The notes beneath the pieces were generated by a model that searched no databases, had not been told where the DNA came from, and was given only the letters and a program-made list of their open reading frames with translations. This document shows positions 1-5,109 of a DNA stretch of 7,844 bases, piece after piece. The stretch's first letter is position 1. Every line of letters begins with the position of its first letter. The stretch is from an uncultured Collinsella sp. (GTDB lineage Bacteria; Actinomycetota; Coriobacteriia; Coriobacteriales; Coriobacteriaceae): contig UQYA01000082.1 in the NCBI GenBank assembly GCA_900545165.1, positions 1-7,844 on the forward strand, given 5' to 3'. The position numbers were made by a program, and so were the translations under genes.

Positions 1-417
1 GCCGAGCACCTGAGAGAATTTGCCGATCAAGCGCATGATTTCGCGCTGCTCACACGGCTCAAGCGCGCCAAAGGCTCGCTGCTCGGCCTTGAGTGCCGGC
101 AGCGCATAACGCTCGGCAAATCGCCTGCCCTCTTCGGTCAGGCTCACAACCTTGTTCTTACGACTGCCTTCGGCAAACTCCAACGTTGCGAAGCCCCGCG
201 CCGTCAAGGTTTTAATTGCCGAGTTGATGGTCTGCTTGCTGTAGAACCACTCGCTTGTCAGACGGCTTACGGCAATACTGCCGCCCGCCGTGCTGGTATC
301 GACAAGCATCCAGTAAGCGCAGTCCGAAAGGCCGCAGGCGCGCGAGAACTCCGAATAGATATGGTCGAGTCCATTGAGCAACCGGTCGAAGTCGACCAGC
401 GCAACCGCACTATTCAT
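1..417 (-). CDS. MarR-family winged-helix transcriptional regulator (partial, C-terminus off the left edge)
   Basis: The minus strand is open from an ATG at 417 to the left edge, giving the first 139 residues (MNSAVALVDFDRLLNGLDHI...) of a protein about as long as a typical MarR monomer, so only the last helix is probably missing. The order fits the family: an N-terminal dimerisation helix (about 8-30), a helix-turn-helix with the recognition segment near 59-79 (YSKQTINSAIKTLTARGFAT), then a charged beta wing (about 83-97, EGSRKNKVVSLTEEG). MarR proteins are dimeric cytoplasmic regulators, often released from DNA by phenolic or oxidative ligands; the ligand here is unknown. No strong Shine-Dalgarno is seen (only a GGTGGG stretch before the ATG), but the start is supported by a well-placed promoter and is the only good one. 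Two operator-like dyads upstream suggest autoregulation. Family confidence is high; target genes are unknown. Confidence 0.87.
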   Translation of the reverse strand, partial: MNSAVALVDFDRLLNGLDHIYSEFSRACGLSDCAYWMLVDTSTAGGSIAVSRLTSEWFYSKQTINSAIKTLTARGFATLEFAEGSRKNKVVSLTEEGRRFAERYALPALKAEQRAFGALEPCEQREIMRLIGKFSQVLG

Positions 418-433
418 CTATCCCACCATTCGA

Positions 434-486
434 TTGTCCGATTTTTGACCAATTTTGTGTCTCTAGATTAGTCCGAGTTTTGACTA
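434..486. promoter_or_regulatory. Two operator-like dyads for the MarR regulator
   Basis: Two copies of one 18-bp design, TNGTC-N8-GACNA, lie 35 bp apart: 434-451 and 469-486. The second is a perfect 5-bp inverted repeat (TAGTC...GACTA); the first has one mismatch between half-sites. Inside them GTCCGATTTTTGAC (436-449) and GTCCGAGTTTTGAC (471-484) agree at 13 of 14 bases. The second copy covers the spacer and the edge of the -10 box, so bound protein would block RNA polymerase; the first lies in the transcribed leader. The size and symmetry suit a MarR dimer. Binding by this regulator is inference. Confidence 0.55.
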
Positions 487-493
487 TCGTCAA
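465..493 (-). promoter_or_regulatory. Sigma70-type promoter of the MarR gene
   Basis: On the minus strand a -35 box TTGACG (488-493) is followed after exactly 17 bases by a -10 box TAATCT (465-470). Transcription would start near 458, leaving a leader of about 40 nt. The boxes lie inside AT-rich DNA that contrasts with the surrounding GC-rich sequence. Confidence 0.65.
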
Positions 494-534
494 CAGGCTC
501 TCCGCAAATGCGCGCATTTTATGGCCTATCGGCA

Positions 535-571
535 GAAAAAGACCGCCGGCGCGGGGGCGGCGCCAGCGGTC
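535..571 (-). terminator. Intrinsic terminator of the 96-aa protein gene
   Basis: Read on minus, a 12-bp stem (arms 560-571 and 541-552) with one G-U pair and a 7-nt loop is followed directly by five T (complement of A at 536-540). It lies 27 bases past the stop codon of the gene at 598-888 and insulates the MarR promoter from readthrough. Confidence 0.85.
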
Positions 572-597
572 ACGTGAAAATCGGGTTTTATTGCCTG

Positions 598-888
598 TTA
601 AGCGGCGACGGCCTCATAGACCGTAGCACCCGAGAAGCTGTCATGCAGGCTCTTGCCGGCAATCCACGGCAGCTCGACGACCTCGCAGACCGTGTTGACC
701 AACTCAGAGCAGTCAGTAAAGTGGCCCTTGTCGTTGAGGGCCTCGCAATCCTGAACACGCCAATAGCCATCGGTGTGCGTGATGTAGTACTCGTGATCGT
801 TGATCGACACGAAAGCGCGCGTCTTGGAACGCAGCAGCTTCAGAAATCCTTCGAAATCGGTCTCGACGACATCTCCAGCCTGGAACAT
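598..888 (-). CDS. Hypothetical 96-aa acidic protein
   Basis: I do not recognise this protein. It is a complete 96-residue soluble-looking protein (MFQAGDVVETDFEGFLKLLR...) with no signal peptide or membrane segment. It is rich in acidic and aromatic residues (DHEYYITHTDGYWRVQDCEA around 31-50) and has three cysteines (48, 60, 68), not arranged as an obvious metal site. I chose the ATG at 888 because AGGAGG lies seven bases before it. An in-frame ATG at 924 would add 12 low-complexity residues and has only an AAAGGAG at an over-long spacing. The gene has its own terminator and a leader with a hairpin, so it appears to be a single-gene transcript, divergent from the nitroreductase gene. Ribosome-binding site, terminator and protein-like composition support a real gene; function is unknown. 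Confidence 0.75.
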   Translation of the reverse strand: MFQAGDVVETDFEGFLKLLRSKTRAFVSINDHEYYITHTDGYWRVQDCEALNDKGHFTDCSELVNTVCEVVELPWIAGKSLHDSFSGATVYEAVAA

Positions 889-924
889 GATGTTACCTCC
901 TGGCCCGGCGCCACCACGGCGCAT

Positions 925-962
925 TGATAAACGTTGGTACTCCTTTAGTAAAACCTTTATCA
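925..962 (-). promoter_or_regulatory. Leader hairpin or dyad before the 96-aa protein gene
   Basis: TGATAAA (925-931) and TTTATCA (956-962) form a perfect 7-bp inverted repeat around 24 bases. A second, bulged pairing (GGT...AC with GT-ACC) closes a loop holding TAAAGGA. It lies 37 bases before the start codon at 888, so it could be an mRNA leader hairpin or a protein-binding site. I found no convincing promoter for this gene in the surrounding stretch. Confidence 0.35.
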
Positions 963-1013
963 GAGGTTATGCGTTCGTCATTTAGGCAAGTGGTAAAAAA
1001 CCGCAGGGTAGAC

Positions 1014-1036
1014 GGGATAAAACGTTTAACCATCCC
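1014..1036. promoter_or_regulatory. Dyad next to the -35 box of the nitroreductase promoter
   Basis: GGGAT (1014-1018) and ATCCC (1032-1036) flank the 8-bp palindrome AAACGTTT (1020-1027), ending six bases before the -35 box. The position suits an activator or repressor site. The outer and inner symmetry axes differ by about 1.5 bases, which weakens the case for a single dimer site. Confidence 0.25.
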
Positions 1037-1042
1037 ATTTGT

Positions 1043-1071
1043 TTGTCACATTCTGAAGGTACTTTTATGCA
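1043..1071 (+). promoter_or_regulatory. Sigma70-type promoter of the nitroreductase gene
   Basis: TTGTCA (1043-1048), a 17-bp spacer and TATGCA (1066-1071) form a good match to the vegetative consensus. The predicted transcript starts near 1078 and has a leader of about 105 nt. I see no recognised riboswitch in that leader. Confidence 0.6.
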
Positions 1072-1182
1072 AACCTACTTTCCCAATTGGAATCTATCCT
1101 TTTGGCCGGGCAATTGACCGTCTATCGTTTGAGCCCGACGGGTATGAACGGGGCATCTGCAACGCCACCGCAAGGAGACACC

Positions 1183-1704
1183 ATGGAGACTATCGAAGCA
1201 CTCATTCACCGCCGCAGCTGCCGCAACTACAGCGATCGTCCCGTCGAGGCCGAAAAGCTTGCACGTATTATCGAAGCCGGCCAATATGCACCGAGCGGCA
1301 TGGGCCGCCAGCCGGTGACGTTTGTCGCCGTCACCGACCCCGCGACCGTCGAGCGTCTCTCGCAGCTCAACGCGCAAGTCATGGGCAGCAACAGCGACCC
1401 CTTCTATGGCGCCAAGACCGTTGTGGTGGTGCTGGTTGACCGCAGCGTGCCCACACATCTGGAAGACGGCTCGCTCGCCATGGGCAACTTGCTCAACGCC
1501 GCCTATGCACTGGGTGTCGATTCGTGCTGGATTCACCGCGCGCATGAGGTCTTTGACTCGCCCGAGGGCCTGGAGCTGCTGGCCAGCTGGGGCCTGCCCG
1601 CCGACGGCAGTCTGCGCGGTGTCGGTAACTGCATTCTTGGCTACGCCGAGGACACGCTACCCGAGCCCAAACCCCGCCGCGACAACATCATCTACGTAAG
1701 GTAA
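1183..1704 (+). CDS. Nitroreductase-family FMN-dependent oxidoreductase
   Basis: The 173-residue product is a small single-domain member of the nitroreductase fold, a dimeric cytoplasmic flavoprotein that uses NAD(P)H to reduce nitroaromatics, quinones or related electrophiles. Family marks: an N-terminal HRRSCRNYSDRPV segment (9-21) whose Arg/Ser residues hold the FMN phosphate; YAPSGMGRQPVTFVAV (35-50), the usual APSG.NRQPW-type flavin-binding turn; the helix DGSLAMGNLLNAAYALGVDS (95-114); and a C-terminal LGYAED...PKPRR (152-166), the family's typical end. The start at 1183 is set by AAGGAGA six bases upstream; an upstream in-frame ATG at 1087 lacks such a site and would add non-family sequence. 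It has its own promoter and stands alone on plus between minus-strand genes. The physiological substrate cannot be read from sequence. Members of this family are often induced by redox stress, but no link to the nearby MarR gene is shown. Confidence 0.92.
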   Translation: METIEALIHRRSCRNYSDRPVEAEKLARIIEAGQYAPSGMGRQPVTFVAVTDPATVERLSQLNAQVMGSNSDPFYGAKTVVVVLVDRSVPTHLEDGSLAMGNLLNAAYALGVDSCWIHRAHEVFDSPEGLELLASWGLPADGSLRGVGNCILGYAEDTLPEPKPRRDNIIYVR

Positions 1705-1719
1705 CCCAGGAGCGTCAGC

Positions 1720-1758
1720 GGGGTGGCTAATTTGGGACGGGGCTATTTTAGCTACCCC
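1720..1758. repeat. Intergenic hairpin with shared loop core (copy A)
   Basis: GGGGTGGCTAA (1720-1730) pairs with TTAGCTACCCC (1748-1758) with one mismatch in 11, around a 17-nt loop. It sits between the convergent ends of the nitroreductase gene and the membrane-protein gene and may terminate both, although neither strand has a clear T run. From GGGAC (1734) through the right arm it resembles the hairpin at 5840-5876, suggesting a small repeat family rather than a plain terminator. Confidence 0.5.
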
Positions 1759-1767
1759 ACTCGCAAC

Positions 1768-2343
1768 TTATATTGACGTCGCCGTTGTCGTCGTTTCGTT
1801 CGTCTGGGCCGTTTCGGCGCCATCGCCCTGTTCGTCCTCGTCCTTTTGCGCATCGGCGATGGTGGAGGCCGCCGCAACGATACCGCGCTGGGGCGCGACG
1901 CCTGTCTGGGTCTGTGCGCCCTCGACAACTTCTGTGCCTGCATGCGCGAGCTCGGGCGATTTAAACATTGCGTCCAAGTTGGCGCCACCGCCGGCATATC
2001 CGAGCGCAGCGAGCGCGATGACGATCACCGCAACGGCGGCCACGATCGGCACGTAGCGATGCCAGCCGGCGGGATTGAGCCCGCTGCGGCGAGCCGCCCC
2101 GCGGCTGATGTAGCCGAGCGTTCCGTCGTGCTTGAGCTTTGAGCCCACCACGCGTTTGCGGCCCCACAGCGAGGACTCTGCCTGCATTGCCAAGCGGGCG
2201 CTTGCCGAAGGATAGCCGTATTTAGTGCGCTTGAACGAGCCATCAAACCCCGAGGCGTGTTTGCCCCACGTCACCGATGTTGTGCGTCGGTTGACCGGCG
2301 CGGCACTCCGCCTTCTGCGGCTCGGTTTTGAAGTCTCAGCCAT
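1768..2343 (-). CDS. Hypothetical single-pass membrane protein with basic N-terminus and Thr/Glu-rich tail
   Basis: The 191-residue product is not recognised. It has three parts: a strongly basic, presumably cytoplasmic region (1-96, with the cluster RRRR at 9-12 and many Lys/Arg); one hydrophobic segment of about 21 residues (97-117, YVPIVAAVAVIVIALAALGY); and a low-complexity acidic, Ala/Thr-rich tail (118-191, ending TNETTTTATSI) that should lie outside the membrane. The positive-inside rule supports this topology. No catalytic or binding motif is visible. I chose the ATG at 2343 with a GAGGG a few bases upstream; an in-frame ATG at 2397 would add 18 residues over the likely promoter. It lies 84 bases behind the Fis-type regulator on the same strand, so it could be co-transcribed or use its own promoter. 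A role in cell-envelope anchoring would be a guess. Confidence 0.7.
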   Translation of the reverse strand: MAETSKPSRRRRSAAPVNRRTTSVTWGKHASGFDGSFKRTKYGYPSASARLAMQAESSLWGRKRVVGSKLKHDGTLGYISRGAARRSGLNPAGWHRYVPIVAAVAVIVIALAALGYAGGGANLDAMFKSPELAHAGTEVVEGAQTQTGVAPQRGIVAAASTIADAQKDEDEQGDGAETAQTNETTTTATSI

Positions 2344-2387
2344 ATGCCCTCGCACGCCGTAACCAAATCGAAACAATAACGCTTTGG

Positions 2388-2416
2388 ACTGTAGCACACG
2401 CGTCGCGTGCGGTCAC
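2388..2416 (-). promoter_or_regulatory. Possible extended -10 promoter of the membrane-protein gene
   Basis: On minus, GTGACC (2411-2416), a 17-bp spacer and TACAGT (2388-2393) preceded by TGC form a weak -35 with an extended -10. It lies 45 bases before the start at 2343, in the only AT-richer stretch between the two genes. Confidence 0.35.
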
Positions 2417-2427
2417 GGGCGCCTCGC

Positions 2428-3645
2428 TCAACGGTCATCGTCCTTCAGCAAGCGCCACAGCGTTGTACGGCTTATGCCCAGCACCTCCGCCGCACGGGTT
2501 CGGTTGCCGTAGAGATGGTCTACAACCAGATGCGCGATATCTCGCTCGGTATCGGCCAGCGGTCGCAGGATATACAGGTCACTTTCGAGCGTCGGGGCGC
2601 CAAAGGTTGCGGTCTTAATCACGTCCTCTTGGGCGAGCACTTCCTCCGCCACAGCGCGGTCCACCGTGCCCGCCCCCACCAATATATACAGTCGTTCCGA
2701 GACCTCGCGGAGCTGCAGATAGTTGCGCGGCCAGCGGTAAGCATCGAGCGTCTTCGTCGCCGCGGCAGACAGCGCGGGCGTTGCCGTCCCAAATGCATCA
2801 GCGAGATATTCCAAATAGCGCGCAACCTTCGTCGACGCGGCTCCCTGCTCGGCGATTGCCGGCGCCACGCTCACCGCACAGGCGAAGCGCTCGGTCACAA
2901 AGGCGGCTTGATCACTTTCGCTGCCGCCCGGCATGTCATTCGCCGTCAGCACCACATGGCAGCGCGTCGCCAACGCGGTGTCGGCCATCGTGGAGACCAG
3001 CTCGCGGAGGCGCTGGGGGCCAACCGCGTTCCAGCCCTCAATGCAAAGGGTCAGCCCTGTTTGGAACAACGGCGATTCGGCGCTTTTGAGCACGTGGCGC
3101 CAACCGCGCTCGGTAAGCTCATCGAGCGCAACGGAAACAAAGGGCTGATCGGCAAAAGGACCGTCCAGATAGAGGCGCTTGGCGATCTCGACCTGACCCG
3201 CTCCCAGCTCGCCCTCGAGCATAAGGGGCACACCGCGCGCGTAGCTCTCGGCAACCGGCGCAGCCACCGAGGCCGCCCCCTCAACGATGCCGTACGCGCT
3301 CGATTCGTAGCGGGCCTCAACCTCGTCGGCGTTGAGCCACTCGATGCCCGAATGCGCCGCGGCGCCGCGCACCTCGCGGACCACGGCGACCCAAAGCCCC
3401 CCGCCCTCTTTGTCGGTGGGGCGAACGGTCAGGCTCAGGCGCGCACCCTCACGCCCCATAACCAGACGCGCGCCGTCTCCTATACGGTCGAGACGCTCAG
3501 CGACAAAAGCCGCCACATCCCGCTCAAGCGCCGCGTCATTCATGGTCGAGATCGCGACGTCTCCACGCGCATCGATTGCCAATGCCGAGGCCCCGGCAGC
3601 AGCCAGGGCCTCGGTCAAGATGTTCAGCTTGGCATCGCTATCCAT
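2428..3645 (-). CDS. Fis-type DNA-binding regulator with a degenerate sigma54-activator AAA+ domain
   Basis: The 405-residue product keeps the plan of a sigma54 enhancer-binding protein: a variable N-terminal region (1-130, possibly sensory), an AAA+ region (about 131-330), and a C-terminal Fis-type helix-turn-helix (about 364-400; YGNRTRAAEVLGISRTTLWR at 379-398). The AAA+ part is eroded. The Walker A position reads GELGAGQ (145-151) with Gln in place of the essential Lys; the Walker B position reads LTLCIEGW (198-205) rather than GTLFLDE; the GAFTGA loop that contacts sigma54 is absent because PFVSVAL (168-174) runs almost directly into LFQTG (193-197). The WPRN...LREV stretch (305-314) corresponds to the WPGNVREL region of the family. 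ATP-driven sigma54 activation is therefore unlikely; it probably regulates by DNA binding alone. The start at 3645 has AGGGG eight bases upstream; the 67 residues before it in frame lie in non-coding-looking DNA. Palindromes just upstream suggest autoregulation. Confidence 0.82.
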   Translation of the reverse strand: MDSDAKLNILTEALAAAGASALAIDARGDVAISTMNDAALERDVAAFVAERLDRIGDGARLVMGREGARLSLTVRPTDKEGGGLWVAVVREVRGAAAHSGIEWLNADEVEARYESSAYGIVEGAASVAAPVAESYARGVPLMLEGELGAGQVEIAKRLYLDGPFADQPFVSVALDELTERGWRHVLKSAESPLFQTGLTLCIEGWNAVGPQRLRELVSTMADTALATRCHVVLTANDMPGGSESDQAAFVTERFACAVSVAPAIAEQGAASTKVARYLEYLADAFGTATPALSAAATKTLDAYRWPRNYLQLREVSERLYILVGAGTVDRAVAEEVLAQEDVIKTATFGAPTLESDLYILRPLADTERDIAHLVVDHLYGNRTRAAEVLGISRTTLWRLLKDDDR

Positions 3646-3681
3646 GATTTGCCCCTGTCCGCGGCGACATGCAACCGACGA

Positions 3682-3712
3682 CGGTCGCACGACCGAGTGT
3701 TTCAAAATTGAA
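3682..3712. promoter_or_regulatory. Two palindromes ahead of the Fis-type regulator
   Basis: CGGTCGCACGACCG (3682-3695) has 6-bp half-sites and TTCAAAATTGAA (3701-3712) has 5-bp half-sites; their centres are 18 bp apart, 37-67 bases before the start codon at 3645. Fis-type domains bind short dyads as dimers, so these are candidate self-regulatory sites. The GC-rich one could also form a small mRNA hairpin. Confidence 0.35.
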
Positions 3713-3716
3713 CGAT

Positions 3717-3873
3717 ATTGCTCACCAAACACTATAGGGCAGAAAGCGCCGTCCTGCGAGTATAGGTGTTGCCCCGCATCGCCATCCTGGCGGGGCGATA
3801 AGAGCTCTTCGGGACTTATAAACCTGCGGACAAGCCATACCCGCAAGAGCTCCTATCGCTCCACCGTGAGAAT
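3717..3873 (-). ncRNA. Candidate structured RNA element (leader of the Fis-type regulator), family unknown
   Basis: The 266-base gap between the transporter and the regulator holds four nested or adjacent helices. A closing helix joins 3717-3725 with 3866-3873 (8 bp, one bulged base). Inside it, without unpaired bases between them, lie H1 (3728-3742 with 3754-3770: 5+4+4 bp with small bulges), H2 (3771-3777 with 3790-3796: 7 bp) and H3 (3797-3813 with 3840-3857: 16 pairs, one mismatch, one bulge, 26-nt loop). The one H3 mismatch is A-C on plus but becomes G-U on minus, which favours transcription on minus, toward the regulator. GTGAG (3866-3870) can instead pair with CTCAC at 3877-3881, giving an alternative fold. 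I recognise no known riboswitch or housekeeping RNA, and no clear promoter or T-rich terminator marks its ends. It could also be a decayed non-autonomous mobile element. Confidence 0.38.
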
Positions 3874-3911
3874 GCGCTCACCAGCACGCAGCACGCAAAC
3901 AAGCTGCTTCT

Positions 3912-4946
3912 CTACCAGATTCCCAGTACGTGTTGCATTCCCAAACTCATGCACGCAATGCCAATCCAGCAGCAAAAGCCCAGCGCGATGGGCTTGCCGC
4001 CCTTTTTGACCAGCTCAACGATATCGGTATTAAAACCAATAGCCGCCATGGCCATCACAATAAAGAATTTCGACAGCTCCTTGATGGGCGCCGTGATGGA
4101 CACGGGAAGCTGAAACACCGTGGTGATCACGCTCGCCAGCACAAAGAACAGCACAAACATGGGAAACGCGCGTTTAAGCGAGAACGTGCTTTTGGCGTCA
4201 CCGCCGGCCTTGCGCGCCAGATGCATCTGCCAGCATGCGAGGACCAACGTGATGGGAATAATGGCCAGCGTTCTGGTGAGCTTGACCACCGTGGCGCTCT
4301 CGAGCACATTGGCGCCGGGATGCATGCTGTCCCAAGCGCTCGCCGCAGCCGTTACGGACGAGGTGTCGTTGATGGCGGTGCCGGCAAACAGGCCAAAGCC
4401 CTCGTTGGTCAGCCCGAGCATGCCGCCGAGCGTCGGAAATACGAGCGCCGCGATAACGTTAAACAGGAAGATGACCGAAATGGCCTGGGCAATCTCGTGA
4501 TCGTCGGCGTCGATGACGGGCGCGGTCGCGGCGATGGCAGAACCGCCGCAAATCGACGAACCCACACCCACAAGCGTCGCGATCTTGCCCGGTACGTTCA
4601 TGACGCGGCAGAGCACAAAGGCGATGACAAGCGAGGTCGAGATCGTCGCCACGATAATCGGCAGCGACTGGGCGCCCTTGGACAGAATCTGGGAGAGGTT
4701 CATGCCAAAGCCAAGCAGGATAACCGCGTACTGCAAGACTTTTTTGGACGTATAGGTGACGCCGGCGGCGAGCTGTTCGCGACGATTCTTGGGAAAGACG
4801 AGCGCCAGGACCATGCCAAAGAGGATGGCGAATACCGGACCGCCGACCACCTCAACCTGTTTGCCGAGCAACGTCGCGGGAATGGCGATGATCAGGCAGA
4901 ACAAGACGCCTTTCCAGCGCTCGCGTACGATATTTGCCAGTTGCAT
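3912..4946 (-). CDS. YeiH/UPF0324-family integral membrane transporter (putative sulfate exporter family)
   Basis: The 344-residue product is a hydrophobic protein with about ten membrane segments and the usual length for UPF0324 (YeiH-like) proteins. The family's conserved glycine/serine-rich stretch is present (GVGSSICGGSAIAATAPVI, 127-145), followed by DADDHEIAQAISVIFLFNV (146-164) and the second conserved loop FAGTAINDTSSVTAAA (187-202). The family is annotated as putative sulfate exporters, but the substrate of most members is unproven, so the cargo here is not assigned. The start at 4946 has GAAGGA about eight bases upstream. The gene is divergent from a GntR/FCD regulator 163 bases away, the common arrangement for a regulator and its target. 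Downstream on the same strand is the Fis-type regulator after 266 bases of structured non-coding DNA. No truncation or frameshift is visible. Confidence 0.9.
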   Translation of the reverse strand: MQLANIVRERWKGVLFCLIIAIPATLLGKQVEVVGGPVFAILFGMVLALVFPKNRREQLAAGVTYTSKKVLQYAVILLGFGMNLSQILSKGAQSLPIIVATISTSLVIAFVLCRVMNVPGKIATLVGVGSSICGGSAIAATAPVIDADDHEIAQAISVIFLFNVIAALVFPTLGGMLGLTNEGFGLFAGTAINDTSSVTAAASAWDSMHPGANVLESATVVKLTRTLAIIPITLVLACWQMHLARKAGGDAKSTFSLKRAFPMFVLFFVLASVITTVFQLPVSITAPIKELSKFFIVMAMAAIGFNTDIVELVKKGGKPIALGFCCWIGIACMSLGMQHVLGIW

Positions 4947-5031
4947 ATGGGATTCCTTCTTTCTATTTCACGTTTGCGACGGCTTATGATACGGCAACAT
5001 TGAGCACAGCCTTGCGCAAACACAGACTAAG

Positions 5032-5096
5032 ATGCCGCGATAGTTCTCAGGCAACAGCCGAATTACCCACCGCGGAGAGCTGATTCGCGGCATAAT
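5032..5096. promoter_or_regulatory. Divergent control region: 9-bp inverted repeat and -10 box of the GntR gene
   Basis: ATGCCGCGA (5032-5040) and TCGCGGCAT (5085-5093) are perfect reverse complements whose centres are 53 bp apart, close to five helical turns. A third related motif, the palindrome CCGCGG, lies between them at 5070-5075. The right arm overlaps CATAAT (5091-5096), a likely -10 box for the plus-strand GntR gene; no good -35 is seen. Same-face spacing would suit two regulator dimers on the DNA shared by the GntR gene and the divergent transporter. Which protein binds is inference. Confidence 0.45.
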
Positions 5097-5109
5097 TAAC
5101 AACTGACAT

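Noticed and set aside
508..927. 139-residue plus-strand frame across the terminator and the 96-aa gene
   Set aside because: It includes the terminator stem and lies antisense to a gene with a strong ribosome-binding site.
1078..1182. FMN riboswitch in the nitroreductase leader
   Set aside because: The leader lacks the conserved AGGGGC-type start and multi-stem layout; only two CAATTG words and a weak 5-bp stem are present.
2407..3711. 434-residue plus-strand open frame opposite the Fis-type regulator
   Set aside because: It is the complement of a clear coding gene in GC-rich DNA, has an Arg/His-rich random-looking composition and no domain.
3646..3846. In-frame N-terminal extension of the Fis-type regulator (67 extra residues from an ATG at 3846)
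   Set aside because: It has no ribosome-binding site, the sequence does not look protein-like, and it overlaps the strong hairpins at 3728-3857. The ATG at 3645 has a good AGGGG site.
3930..5003. 357-residue plus-strand open frame opposite the YeiH-like gene
   Set aside because: It mirrors a well-conserved membrane protein gene; the composition (Arg, Asp, His, Gly-rich) is that of an antisense shadow.
5012..5019. Palindrome TTGCGCAA as a regulator site
   Set aside because: An isolated 8-bp palindrome in GC-rich DNA is expected by chance, and it has no partner copy or promoter overlap.
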